64,000 nt of DNA from Piscinibacter defluvii (GTDB lineage Bacteria; Pseudomonadota; Gammaproteobacteria; Burkholderiales; Burkholderiaceae_C). The translations under genes and the position numbers were made by a program. The number at the start of each line of letters is the position of its first letter. The first letter of the stretch is position 1. The notes under the pieces are model-generated. The model was not told the DNA's origin. It saw only the letters and a list, made by a program, of their open reading frames with translations, and did no database searches. The stretch covers positions 124,001 through 188,000 of the forward strand of contig NZ_ML137197.1 of assembly GCF_004011805.1 (NCBI RefSeq), given 5' to 3'. Below are positions 1 through 8,742 of this stretch, piece by piece.

Positions 1-1590
1 GCGCTGGCGGCGCCGGGCCTCGCGCTGGCGCAGTCGCCGGCGGTGCCGCGCTTCGTCGAGGAAACCGACGCGGCCGGCCTGCAGAGCCGCTTCGACGGCG
101 ACTGGGAGTACACGGTGGGCGGCGGCGTCGCCGCGTTCGACTGCGACGGCAGCGGGCTGCCCTCGCTGTTCGTGGCCGGCGGCGCGAACCGCTCGAAGTT
201 CTACCGCAACAAGAGCGCGCGCGGCGGGCCGCTCAGGCTGGCCGCCGAACGCGCCGGCCTCGAGCTGACCAGCACGCTCGGGGCCTACCCGGTCGACCTG
301 GACGGCGACGGCGTGCTCGACCTGGTCGTGCTGCGGGTCGGCGAGACGCTGCTGATGCGCGGCCTGGGCGACTGCCGCTTCGAGCGCGCCAACGAACGCT
401 GGGGCTTCCAGGGCGGCAACCAGTGGACCACCGCGTTCGCCGCCGCCTGGCTCGGTTCCGATGCCCGCCCGACGCTGGCCTTCGGCACCTACGTCGACCG
501 CGCGCGCCAGGACTTTCCCTGGGGCAACTGCACCGACAACCTGCTGCTGCGCCCGGCCCCCGGCGAGGCGCTCGCCTACGAGGCGCCGCTGCCGCTGCGA
601 CCCGGCCATTGCGCGCTCGGCATGCTGTTCTCCGACTGGAACCGCAGCGGCATGCCGGCGCTGCGCATCACCAACGACCGCGAGTACTACAAGGGCGGGC
701 ACGAACAGCTCTGGCACATCGAGCCGGGCGCGGCGCCGCGCCTGTTCACCGCCGCCGAGGGCTGGAAGCCGCTGCAGATCTGGGGCATGGGCATCGCCAG
801 CGCCGACCTCGACGGCAGCGGCTACCCGGCCTACTTCCTGACCAGCATGGCCGACAACAAGCTGCAGGTGCTCAGCAGCGGGCCGGGGCGGCCGGAGTAC
901 AAGGACATCGCCTTCGCCAGCGGCGTGACCGCGCACCGGCCGCACGCCGGCGGCGACGTGCATCCCTCGACCGCCTGGCATGCCCAGTTCGCCGACGTCA
1001 ACAACGACGGGCGCTCCGACCTGTTCATCGTCAAGGGCAACGTCGGCAACATGCCGGACTTCGCGATGCTCGACCCGAGCAACCTGCTGCTGGGTGCGGG
1101 CCGCGGCCGCTTCGTGGAGTCGGCCATCGAGGCCGGGCTGCAGAACTACCAGCGCGGCCGCGGCGGCCTGCTGGTCGACCTGAACGCCGACGGGCTGCTC
1201 GATGCCGTGATCGTCAACCGTTGGGACCGCGCCCGGCTGTGGCGCAACGTCGGCGCCGGCACGGCCAGCGCACCGAAGCCGCTCGGCCACTGGCTGCAGG
1301 TGCGGCTGCGGCAGGACGGCGGCAACCGCGACGCGGTGGGCGCCTGGCTCGAGGTGGAGGCCGGCGGGCGCGTGCAGCGCTGCGAGCAGGTGGTGGGCGG
1401 CGGCCACGTGAGCGGCCAGCTCGGTGCACTGCACATGGGCCTGGGCGAAGCCACCAGCGCCCGCGTGCGGGTGCTCTGGCCGGGCGCCAAGCCCGGCGAT
1501 GCGGCACTCACCAGTCCGTGGTACGAGGCCGCGGCCGACCGGCTCTACGTGCTCGACCGCCAGAAGGGCCTGCAACCGTGGCAGCCCTGA
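1..1590 (+). CDS. CRTAC1-type FG-GAP/VCBS repeat protein with C-terminal ASPIC/UnbV domain (5' end outside window)
   Basis: The frame is open from base 1, and the first codons read as the end of a Sec signal peptide (ALAAPGLALA, then QSPAV), so the true start lies upstream of the window. An internal GTG at 43 is a poor start because it would remove the signal peptide. The mature protein has FG-GAP/VCBS-like beta-propeller repeats with calcium-loop motifs (FDCDGSG, VDLDGDG, FADVNNDG, VDLNADG). The last ~100 residues fit the ASPIC/UnbV domain, with a conserved GLG and a VLWPG near the end. Such proteins are exported and their biochemical role is not known. The stop overlaps the start of the next gene, a haloperoxidase-like protein; this pairing of families is common in bacterial genomes. 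Family assignment is firm, function is not. Confidence 0.85.
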   Translation, partial: ALAAPGLALAQSPAVPRFVEETDAAGLQSRFDGDWEYTVGGGVAAFDCDGSGLPSLFVAGGANRSKFYRNKSARGGPLRLAAERAGLELTSTLGAYPVDLDGDGVLDLVVLRVGETLLMRGLGDCRFERANERWGFQGGNQWTTAFAAAWLGSDARPTLAFGTYVDRARQDFPWGNCTDNLLLRPAPGEALAYEAPLPLRPGHCALGMLFSDWNRSGMPALRITNDREYYKGGHEQLWHIEPGAAPRLFTAAEGWKPLQIWGMGIASADLDGSGYPAYFLTSMADNKLQVLSSGPGRPEYKDIAFASGVTAHRPHAGGDVHPSTAWHAQFADVNNDGRSDLFIVKGNVGNMPDFAMLDPSNLLLGAGRGRFVESAIEAGLQNYQRGRGGLLVDLNADGLLDAVIVNRWDRARLWRNVGAGTASAPKPLGHWLQVRLRQDGGNRDAVGAWLEVEAGGRVQRCEQVVGGGHVSGQLGALHMGLGEATSARVRVLWPGAKPGDAALTSPWYEAAADRLYVLDRQKGLQPWQP

Positions 1591-2921
1591 TCCGCAACGC
1601 ACTGGTTGCACTGCTGCTGGCCGCGTGCCTCGGCTCGCCGGGCCGCGCGCAGGGCACCGGGCCGGAGGCGGCGCGCTACAGCGCGGCCGTGGCCACCGAG
1701 TGGTTCCGCGTCGTGCTGCCGGCGATCCAGCAGACGCCGGGGCAGTCGCCGCCGGTGGCCGCGCGCACGCTGGCCGTGCTCGGCCTCGGGCTGCACGAGA
1801 GCATCGTCGCCGGCCTCCCCGGCCAGCGCAGCCTGACCGGCCAGCTCAACGAACTCGACTCGCTGCCGCCGGCCCAGCCGGACGAGGTGCTGCACTGGCC
1901 GACCGTGGCCAACGCCACCCTGGCCGCGCTGACGCAGATGCTGCTGCCGAACGCGCCGGCCGACTGGAAGGCGCGCTTCGAGGCGCTCGAGCGCAACATG
2001 CCGGTGGCCCAGTCGGCCGACTTCGACCCCGCCCAGCGCACGCCCGAGGTCATCATCCGCTCGGAGACGCACGGCAAGCTGCTGGCGATGGCGCTGATGA
2101 CCTGGGCGCGCACCGACGGCGGGCACGACGTGCTGGGCGCGCGCCGCGTGCGGCTCGACGCGGGCTACGTGTCGCCCAGCGGCCCGGGCGCCTGGGTGCC
2201 CACGCCGCCGCGCTTCGCGCGGCCGCTGCTGCCGAACTGGGGCGAGAACCGTCCGTTCATGCCGACGCTGGCGCGCTGCCGGCCGCCGGGGCCTCCGGCC
2301 TACGACGAGGCCCCCGGCTCGGCCTTCCACCGCGAGGCGGTGGAGGTGCTCAAGGCCAGCGTCACGCCCACCGAGGAGCAGCGCCGCGTCGCGCTCTACT
2401 GGGCCGACGACCCCGGCAAGACACCGACGCCGGCCGGCCACTGGGTCTGGATCCTGACCGACCTGCTGCGCGACCGCAAGGCCAACCTCGCCGCCGCGGC
2501 CGAGCAGTACGCCCGCATGACGATCGCGATGTCCGACGCCTTCGTCGCCACCTGGAAGGTGAAGTACGCCACCAACCTGCTGCGCCCGGTCACCTACGTG
2601 CAGCTGACGATGGACGCCAACTGGGTGCCGCCGCTGATGGAGACACCGCCGTTCCCGGAGTACCCGTCGGGCCACTCGGTGCAGTCCGGTGCGGCCGCGG
2701 CCGTGCTGGAGTCCTTCTACGGCAAGGACACACCGTTCGACGACCGCACGCACAACGACCGCGGCTGGGGCCCGCAGCGCTTCCGCAGCTTCGCCGCGGC
2801 CGCCGAGCAGGCCGCGTTCTCGCGCCTGTACGCGGGCATCCACTATCGCAGCGCCATCGAGCATGGCGTGACGATGGGCCGTTGCATCGGCGCCCAGGCG
2901 CTGGCTCTATCCACCCGTTGA
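1578..2921 (+). CDS. Vanadium-dependent haloperoxidase / PAP2-superfamily protein
   Basis: The GTG start at 1578 overlaps the stop of the upstream gene by 13 bases and opens directly into a hydrophobic signal sequence with a LAAC sequence at Cys17, so it may be a lipoprotein; otherwise it is a Sec substrate. The 447-residue product carries the PAP2/vanadium-haloperoxidase signature in order: K-x6-RP (KYATNLLRP), PSGHS, and SR-x5-H (SRLYAGIH). These would bind vanadate or phosphate. The acidic residue normally four positions after the last His is Ala here (HYRSA). The reaction cannot be told from sequence: haloperoxidase and acid phosphatase share this fold. The overlap indicates co-translation with the CRTAC1-type protein. 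Confident for superfamily, weak for activity. Confidence 0.8.
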   Translation: MAALIRNALVALLLAACLGSPGRAQGTGPEAARYSAAVATEWFRVVLPAIQQTPGQSPPVAARTLAVLGLGLHESIVAGLPGQRSLTGQLNELDSLPPAQPDEVLHWPTVANATLAALTQMLLPNAPADWKARFEALERNMPVAQSADFDPAQRTPEVIIRSETHGKLLAMALMTWARTDGGHDVLGARRVRLDAGYVSPSGPGAWVPTPPRFARPLLPNWGENRPFMPTLARCRPPGPPAYDEAPGSAFHREAVEVLKASVTPTEEQRRVALYWADDPGKTPTPAGHWVWILTDLLRDRKANLAAAAEQYARMTIAMSDAFVATWKVKYATNLLRPVTYVQLTMDANWVPPLMETPPFPEYPSGHSVQSGAAAAVLESFYGKDTPFDDRTHNDRGWGPQRFRSFAAAAEQAAFSRLYAGIHYRSAIEHGVTMGRCIGAQALALSTR

Positions 2922-2937
2922 TCCACAAGGAGACCCC

Positions 2938-3993
2938 ATGGCCACGAACCTGAAGGGACCCGGCATCTACCTCGCGCAGTTCGCCGGCGACAGCGCCCCG
3001 TTCGACAGCTGGAATGCCATCACCCGGTGGGCCGGCTCGCTCGGCTTCAAGGGCGTGCAGCTGCCGAGCTGGGACGGGCGGCTGATCGACCTGGCGCGCG
3101 CCGCGGAATCGAAGACCTACTGCGACGAGCTGGCCGGCATCGCACGCGAGAACGGCGTCGCGATCACCGAGCTCGGCACGCACCTGCAGGGCCAGCTGGT
3201 GGCGGTGCACCCGGCCTACGACGAGGCTTTCGATGCCTTCGCGCCGGCCGCGGTGAAGGGCAAGCCCGCCGAGCGCCAGCGCTGGGCGGTGCAGCAGATG
3301 CTGCTCTCGGCCAAGGCCTCGAAGAACCTCGGGCTGAGCTCCAACGTCAGCTTCCCCGGCGCGCTGGCCTGGCCCTACCTCTACCCCTGGCCGCAGCGCC
3401 CGCCCGGCCTGATCGAGACCGCGTTCGACGAGCTCGCGAAGCGCTGGCGGCCGATCTTCGACGCCTTCGACGAGGCCGGCTGCCACGTTGCCTTCGAGCT
3501 GCACCCGGGCGAGGACCTGTTCGACGGCGTCACCTTCGAGATGTTCCTCGAGCGCGTGAACAACCACCCGCGCTGCTGCATCAACTACGACCCCTCGCAC
3601 TTCGTGCTGCAGCAGCTCGACTACCTCGAGTTCATCGACATCTACCACTCGCGCATCACCTCGCTGCACATCAAGGACGCCGAGTTCCGCCCCACCGGCC
3701 GGCAGGGCGTCTACTCCGGCTACCAGCCCTGGGTGAAGCGCGCCGGGCGCTTCCGCTCGCTGGGCGACGGTCAGGTCGACTTCAAGGCCATCTTCTCGAA
3801 GTTCGCCGAATACAACTACAGCGGCTGGGCGGTGCTGGAGTGGGAGTGCTGCCTGAAGCACCCGGAACAGGGCGCGGCCGAGGGCGCGACCTTCATCCGC
3901 GACCACATCATCCGGGTCACCGAGAAGGCCTTCGACGACTTCGCCGGCGGCGGCAGCGACCCCGCGCAGCTCAAGCGCATGCTCGGCCTCTGA
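2938..3993 (+). CDS. Sugar-phosphate isomerase/epimerase-like TIM-barrel protein
   Basis: A 351-residue protein of the xylose-isomerase-like (AP-endonuclease 2) superfamily, preceded by a good AGGAG ribosome site. Likely divalent-metal ligands are visible in the expected order: Glu187 (FELHPG), Asp218 and His221 (DPSH), His244 (LHIKDAE) and Glu301/Glu303 (LEWE). Family members isomerise or epimerise sugars and keto-sugars; the substrate here is unknown. It lies 22 bases upstream of a Gfo/Idh/MocA oxidoreductase, a frequent pairing in catabolism of polyols, inositols and unusual sugars, and next to a sugar importer with a ketose kinase. It probably acts in that pathway in the cytoplasm. The start is the only one with both a ribosome site and family-like N terminus. 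Confidence 0.85.
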   Translation: MATNLKGPGIYLAQFAGDSAPFDSWNAITRWAGSLGFKGVQLPSWDGRLIDLARAAESKTYCDELAGIARENGVAITELGTHLQGQLVAVHPAYDEAFDAFAPAAVKGKPAERQRWAVQQMLLSAKASKNLGLSSNVSFPGALAWPYLYPWPQRPPGLIETAFDELAKRWRPIFDAFDEAGCHVAFELHPGEDLFDGVTFEMFLERVNNHPRCCINYDPSHFVLQQLDYLEFIDIYHSRITSLHIKDAEFRPTGRQGVYSGYQPWVKRAGRFRSLGDGQVDFKAIFSKFAEYNYSGWAVLEWECCLKHPEQGAAEGATFIRDHIIRVTEKAFDDFAGGGSDPAQLKRMLGL

Positions 3994-4015
3994 AGGCTCT
4001 GAAGGGAACGGCACG

Positions 4016-5209
4016 ATGACGATCAAGGGCAGCAAGACCGCGGCCGCCTTCCCGGCCCGCATCCGCCTCGGCATGGTGGGCGGCGGCGAAGGCGCCTTCA
4101 TCGGCGCGGTGCACCGCATCGCGGCGCGGCTGGACGACCACTACGAGTTCGTCGCCGGCGCGCTCTCGGCCACGCCGGAGAAGGCGCAGCGCTCCGGCGC
4201 CGCGCTGGGCCTGGCGAGCGAGCGCATCTACAGCGACTTCCGCGAGATGGCGAAGGCCGAGGCCGCCCGGCCGGACGGCATCGAGGCGGTGGCCATCGTC
4301 ACGCCCAACCACATGCACGCGCCGGTGGCCGAGGCCTTCCTGAAGGCGGGCATCCACGTCATCTGCGACAAGCCGGTCACGACCACCAGCAAGGACGCGA
4401 AGAAGCTGCAGGCGCTGGCCGCGAAGAAGAAGCTCATCTTCGCGGTGACGCACAACTACACCGGCTACCCGATGGTGCGGCAGGCGCGCCAGATGGTGCA
4501 GGAGGGCCAGCTCGGCGAGATCCGCGTCGTGCAGGTCGAGTACCCGCAGGACTGGCTGACCGAGAAGCTCGAGGACACCGGCCAGAAACAGGCCGCCTGG
4601 CGCTCGGACCCCAAGCGCAGCGGCGCCGGCGGCGCGATCGGCGACATCGGCACCCACGCCCACAACCTGGCGGCCTACGTGACCGGGCTGCAGCTGGTCG
4701 AGCTGTGCGCCGAGCTGACCAGTTTCGTCAAGGGCCGCGCGCTGGACGACAACGCCAACGTGATGCTGCGTTATGCAAACGGCGCGCGCGGCCTGCTGTG
4801 GGCCAGCCAGGTGGCGCCGGGCAACGAGAACAACCTGAAGCTGCGCGTCTACGGCAGCAAGGGCGGGCTCGAGTGGCGCCAGGAGCACCCCAACCAGCTG
4901 CACTGGTCACCGTTCGGCCAGCCGACGCAGATCATCGCGCGCGCCACGGGCGCGGCCAACGCCAGTGCGGCGCGTGTCAGCCGCATCCCGGCCGGCCACC
5001 CCGAGGGTTACCTCGAGGCCTTCGCGACGCTCTACACCGAGGTCGCCCAGGCCATCCGCGCCGCGCGTCGGGGCGCACCGAAAGCGGCCCGGCCGGACCC
5101 GCCGGCGCACTTCCCGACCATCGACGACGGGCTGAAGGGCGTGGCCTTCATCGAGGCGGTGGTCGCCTCGTCGAAGAAGGGCGGACGCTGGACCCGGCTC
5201 GACGCTTGA
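4016..5209 (+). CDS. Gfo/Idh/MocA family NAD(P)-dependent oxidoreductase
   Basis: 397 residues. The N-terminal Rossmann fold has a glycine-rich loop (GMVGGGEG, residues 19-26). The family EKP motif appears as CDKP with Lys119, the conserved catalytic/cofactor-binding lysine. The GDIGTHAHN segment supplies Asp210 and His214 at the usual active-site position. Members oxidise a hydroxyl of a sugar, polyol or inositol using NAD(P). The gene follows the isomerase-like gene by 22 bases with a GAAGGGA ribosome site, so the two form an operon. A perfect hairpin ends this unit just before the LacI-type regulator. Substrate is not determined; the neighbouring importer and DhaK/DhaL kinase suggest a small polyol or ketose. 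Confidence 0.87.
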   Translation: MTIKGSKTAAAFPARIRLGMVGGGEGAFIGAVHRIAARLDDHYEFVAGALSATPEKAQRSGAALGLASERIYSDFREMAKAEAARPDGIEAVAIVTPNHMHAPVAEAFLKAGIHVICDKPVTTTSKDAKKLQALAAKKKLIFAVTHNYTGYPMVRQARQMVQEGQLGEIRVVQVEYPQDWLTEKLEDTGQKQAAWRSDPKRSGAGGAIGDIGTHAHNLAAYVTGLQLVELCAELTSFVKGRALDDNANVMLRYANGARGLLWASQVAPGNENNLKLRVYGSKGGLEWRQEHPNQLHWSPFGQPTQIIARATGAANASAARVSRIPAGHPEGYLEAFATLYTEVAQAIRAARRGAPKAARPDPPAHFPTIDDGLKGVAFIEAVVASSKKGGRWTRLDA

Positions 5210-5222
5210 GCCACGGTGCATC

Positions 5223-5247
5223 GGACAAACCCGCGCCGGGTTTGTCC
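5223..5247. terminator. Perfect 11-bp-stem hairpin after the oxidoreductase gene
   Basis: GGACAAACCCG and CGGGTTTGTCC flank a 3-base loop, beginning 13 bases after the oxidoreductase stop. The downstream side is T-rich but has no clean U tract, so it may be a weak intrinsic terminator or an RNA-stabilising hairpin. It separates the isomerase/oxidoreductase unit from the LacI-type regulator and importer genes. Confidence 0.6.
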
Positions 5248-5288
5248 TGATGTGGTTGTGATTGATTTATTTATTGAGCCTTCTACCA

Positions 5289-5311
5289 TCGATGCATCAC
5301 GAACGCATCGA
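5289..5311. promoter_or_regulatory. Candidate operator: 7-bp inverted repeat just upstream of the LacI-type gene
   Basis: TCGATGC and GCATCGA are separated by 9 bases and end 5 bases before the regulator's ATG. An AT-rich stretch (about 5251-5278) unlike the surrounding GC-rich DNA lies immediately upstream and probably contains the promoter. The position would allow autorepression by the LacI-type protein. No second copy was found upstream of the binding-protein gene, so this remains a candidate. Confidence 0.35.
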
Positions 5312-5316
5312 ACCGG

Positions 5317-6345
5317 ATGTCCACCGCCACCATCGCCGACATCGCCCGCCACGCGGGGGTCGGCACTGCGACCGTCGACCGGGTGCTGAACAAGCGCCCG
5401 GGCGTGAATGCCGAGACGGTGCAGAAGGTGATGCAGGTGGTCGAGAAGCTCGGCACACCGCCACCGCGCGGCCGGCCGCGCAAGGTCGAGAACGCGCGCT
5501 TCGCGTTCGTGCTGCCGAGCGAGAGCACACCGTTCGTCGAGCTGCTGGACCGGCAGATCGCACAGGCCGCCGGCGAGTTCCGGCATCAGCACATCACCGA
5601 GGTGACACACCGCCTGCCGGGCGAGGACCCGGCCCAGTTCGCCGCGGCACTGGCGCAGTTCGCCGACAGCGACGCGGTGGCCGTGATGGCACCCGACCTG
5701 CCGCCGGTGAAGCTCGCCATCAACGAACTGGTGCGCACCGGCGTGCACGTGGTGACGCTGTTCTCCGACGTGGCCGGCTCGATGCGCGAAACCTGCATCG
5801 GCGCCGACAACCGCGCCGCTGGCCGCACCGCCGGCCTGCTGCTCGGCCGCATGGCGGTGCCCGGGCGCGACACGCTGCTGCTCGCCTCGCAGGCCACCCG
5901 GCTGTCGGGCGAGATCGAGCGGCGCATCGGCTTCGCCCAGGTGGTGGAGGAGCGCTTCCCGAAGCTGAAGGTGCTGCGCACGCCCGACCTGCCGTCCGCC
6001 GACGCCGGCGCCACGCGCGCGCTGCTGCGTTTCCTGCGTGGCAGCGGTGTCGACCTGGCGCGCGTGGCCGGCCTCTACAACGTGGGCTCGGGCGGCGCCG
6101 GCGTCGCCCGCGCGATCGAGAGCCTGGGGCTCACCGGCACGGTGCCGGTGATCGTGCACGACCTGACCGACGAGCACCGCAGCCTGCTGGCCGCCGGCGG
6201 CCTGGCCTACGTGCTGCACCAGGACATCCATTACTGCATCTCCACCGCCGCGCGCGTGCTGCGCGCGCTGTGCGAGAACGTGCGCGGGGCGCTGAACGTG
6301 GTGCAGCCGCGCATCGAGATCCTGACGGCCGAGAACCTGCACTGA
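5317..6345 (+). CDS. LacI-family transcriptional regulator
   Basis: 342 residues. The N-terminal helix-turn-helix (about residues 4-50, containing TIADIARHAGVGTATV and the hinge-proximal RVLNKRPGVN) is typical of LacI/GalR proteins. The remainder is a periplasmic-binding-protein-like ligand domain. The ATG at 5317 places the HTH at the very N terminus, as expected for the family. The gene is directly upstream of, and on the same strand as, a sugar ABC importer, so it most likely controls that operon and perhaps itself in response to the transported sugar or an intermediate. The ligand cannot be named from sequence. Confidence 0.9.
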   Translation: MSTATIADIARHAGVGTATVDRVLNKRPGVNAETVQKVMQVVEKLGTPPPRGRPRKVENARFAFVLPSESTPFVELLDRQIAQAAGEFRHQHITEVTHRLPGEDPAQFAAALAQFADSDAVAVMAPDLPPVKLAINELVRTGVHVVTLFSDVAGSMRETCIGADNRAAGRTAGLLLGRMAVPGRDTLLLASQATRLSGEIERRIGFAQVVEERFPKLKVLRTPDLPSADAGATRALLRFLRGSGVDLARVAGLYNVGSGGAGVARAIESLGLTGTVPVIVHDLTDEHRSLLAAGGLAYVLHQDIHYCISTAARVLRALCENVRGALNVVQPRIEILTAENLH

Positions 6346-6396
6346 AGCGGCGGTCAGTATGTGTGCTCGTGTTCGGACCAACGTGAGGAGACCCGC

Positions 6397-7737
6397 ATGA
6401 CATCGATGCTGAAGAAACTGCCCGCGTTCTCGACGCTGGCCGCCGCCGCGCTGCTGGGACTGGCCAGCACGGGCGCGCAGGCGCAGGGCAAGACCATCAC
6501 CCTGTGCTGGGCCGCCTGGGACCCGGCCAACGCGCTGGTGGAGCTTTCCAAGGACTTCACCGCCAAGAGCGGCGTGAACATGAAGTTCGAGTTCGTGCCC
6601 TGGCCGAACTTCGCCGACCGCATGCTCAACGAGCTGAACAGCAAGGGCAAGCTGTGCGACCTGATCATCGGCGACAGCCAGTGGATCGGCGGCTCGGCCG
6701 AGAGCGGCCACTACGTCAAGCTGAACGACTTCTTCGCCAAGGAAGGCATCAAGATCACCGACTTCGCGCCGGCCACCGTGACCGGCTACGCCGAATGGCC
6801 CAAGGGCACGCCGAACTACTGGGCGCTGCCGGCGATGGGCGACGCGCTGGGCTGGACCTACCGCAAGGACTGGTTCAGCAAGCCCGAGCTGCAGGCCGAG
6901 TTCAAGAAGAAGCACGGCCGCGACCTGGCCGCGCCCAAGACCTGGACCGAGTTCAAGCAGGTGGCCGAGTTCTTCTCCGGCCGCCAGATCGACGGCAAGA
7001 AGGTCTACGGCACCTACCTCTTCACCGAGCGCGGCTCCGAGGGCATCACGATGGGCGTGAGCAACGTGCTGCACCCGATGGGCTTCAAGTACCAGGATCC
7101 GAAGAAGCCGTACGCGATGGACGGCTTCGTCAACGGGCCGGACGCGGTGAGGGCGCTGGAGTTCTACAAGTCGCTCTACAAGTGCTGCACGCCGCCGGGC
7201 CTGACGAACTCGTACATGGGCGAGGGGCTGGACGCGTTCAAGAGCGGCCAGGTCGCGATGATGATGAACTGGTTCGCCTTCTTCCCCGGCCTCTACAAGG
7301 ACCCGAACGTCGGCGGCGACAAGATCGGCTTCTTCGTCAACCCGAGCGACAAGGGCAAGGGCTCGCAGCTCGGCGGCCAGGGCATCTCGGTGGTGTCGTA
7401 CTCGCCCAACCGCAACGAGGCGCTCGCCTACATCAAGTGGTTCGCCTCGCCCGACGTGCAGAAGAAGTGGTGGGCGCTGGGCGGCTACTCCTGCCACAAG
7501 GCGGTGCTGAACGACCCCGGCTTCAAGAAGAGCGCGCCCTTCGCGGCCGAGTTCCTCGACGCGATGGACCAGGTGGTCGACTTCTGGGCCGAGCCGAGCT
7601 ACGCGCAGCTGCTGCTCGCGGAGCAGAAGCGCATCCACGACTTCGTGGTGGCCGACAAGGGCACCGCGAAGGAGGCCTTGGATGGCCTGGTCTCCGACTG
7701 GAAGAAGGTGTTCAAAGAGGACGGCAAGCTGAAGTGA
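6397..7737 (+). CDS. CUT1-type sugar/polyol ABC transporter substrate-binding protein
   Basis: 446 residues with a clear Sec signal peptide (LKK followed by an Ala/Leu-rich core; cleavage after AQA at about residue 29). The mature part has the fold and length of CUT1 extracellular solute-binding proteins, with several Trp and Tyr residues that could stack on a carbohydrate. The ATG at 6397 is preferred over an in-frame GTG at 6361 because it has GAGGAG upstream and gives a proper signal peptide. It is the first gene of the importer operon, followed by two permeases. The ligand is unknown; the DhaK/DhaL genes at the end of the cluster suggest a short polyol or ketose. Confidence 0.9.
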   Translation: MTSMLKKLPAFSTLAAAALLGLASTGAQAQGKTITLCWAAWDPANALVELSKDFTAKSGVNMKFEFVPWPNFADRMLNELNSKGKLCDLIIGDSQWIGGSAESGHYVKLNDFFAKEGIKITDFAPATVTGYAEWPKGTPNYWALPAMGDALGWTYRKDWFSKPELQAEFKKKHGRDLAAPKTWTEFKQVAEFFSGRQIDGKKVYGTYLFTERGSEGITMGVSNVLHPMGFKYQDPKKPYAMDGFVNGPDAVRALEFYKSLYKCCTPPGLTNSYMGEGLDAFKSGQVAMMMNWFAFFPGLYKDPNVGGDKIGFFVNPSDKGKGSQLGGQGISVVSYSPNRNEALAYIKWFASPDVQKKWWALGGYSCHKAVLNDPGFKKSAPFAAEFLDAMDQVVDFWAEPSYAQLLLAEQKRIHDFVVADKGTAKEALDGLVSDWKKVFKEDGKLK

Positions 7738-7790
7738 CGTGACCCTGGGGCCGGCCGCAATCCGGCCCCTTCTTCGCCAACCCGAACGAC

Positions 7791-8735
7791 ATGTCCAGCG
7801 TCATCCAACGCGCCGCCGAGGCCACGCCCGCGCCCATCGCCCGCCGCATGCGCGGCCTGTCGGACCGTGCGATCGCCTGGCTGTTCATCGCGCCGACGAT
7901 GCTGCTGCTGCTGGCGATCAACATCTTCCCGTTGATCTGGACGGTGCGGCTGTCGTTCACCAACTTCCGCGCCAACCGGCCCAATGCCGAGGTGGTGTCG
8001 GTCGGCATCGACCACTACGTCTCGATCCTCACCGACCCCGAGATCTGGGGTCCGATGCAGGCCACGGCGCACTTCCTGTTCTGGACCATCGCGCTGCAGA
8101 CGCTGATCGGATTCGGTCTTGCCTGGCTGATCGACCGCAAGTTCCGCGGCCACGGCTTCTGGACCACGGTGATCCTGATCCCGATGATGCTGTCGCCCGC
8201 GGTGGTGGGCAACTTCTGGGCCTTCCTCTACCAGCCGCAGATCGGGCTGTTCAACTACGCGGTGAGCTTCCTCACCGGCATCCCGCCCTCGAGTTTCGAG
8301 ATGCTCGGCTCGGTGAGGCTCGCGCCCTGGGCGATCGTGATCGTCGACACCTGGATGTGGACGCCCTACGTGATGCTGATCTGCCTGGCCGGGCTGCGCA
8401 GCATCCCCGACTACATCTACGAAGCCGCCGAGGTGGACCGTGCGTCGTCGTGGCGGCAGTTCTGGAGCATCACGCTGCCGATGGTGCTGCCCTTCGTGAT
8501 GCTCGCGGTGCTGTTCCGCGGCATCGAGAACTTCAAGATGTTCGACCTCGTCAACCTGCTGACCAACGGCGGGCCGGGCTCGACCACCGAGGTCGTGTCG
8601 ATCACGCTCAAGCGCGAGGCCTTCGAGAAGTGGCGCACCGGCTACTCGTCGGCGCTCGCGATCATCCTGTTCGTCGCGGTGTTCGGCCTCGCGAACATCT
8701 ACGTCAAGGCGCTCAACGCGGTGAAGAACCGCTGA
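7791..8735 (+). CDS. Sugar ABC transporter inner-membrane permease 1 (MalF/UgpA type)
   Basis: 314 residues with six predicted hydrophobic segments; the first starts near residue 30 (AIAWLFIAPTMLLLL). The cytoplasmic EAA loop, which docks on the ATPase, is visible as YEAAEVDRASSW followed by ITLPMV; the usual Gly after the EAA-x-x-D core is Arg. Permeases of this type pair with a MalG-like partner, encoded 7 bases downstream. It is the second gene of the importer operon, 53 bases after the binding protein. Confidence 0.88.
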   Translation: MSSVIQRAAEATPAPIARRMRGLSDRAIAWLFIAPTMLLLLAINIFPLIWTVRLSFTNFRANRPNAEVVSVGIDHYVSILTDPEIWGPMQATAHFLFWTIALQTLIGFGLAWLIDRKFRGHGFWTTVILIPMMLSPAVVGNFWAFLYQPQIGLFNYAVSFLTGIPPSSFEMLGSVRLAPWAIVIVDTWMWTPYVMLICLAGLRSIPDYIYEAAEVDRASSWRQFWSITLPMVLPFVMLAVLFRGIENFKMFDLVNLLTNGGPGSTTEVVSITLKREAFEKWRTGYSSALAIILFVAVFGLANIYVKALNAVKNR

Positions 8736-8742
8736 ACGACAC

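Noticed and set aside
1578-1590. Frameshift joining the CRTAC1-type and haloperoxidase-like genes
   Set aside because: Each protein is complete: the first ends after a full ASPIC/UnbV domain and the second opens with its own signal sequence, so the overlap is a normal gene junction.
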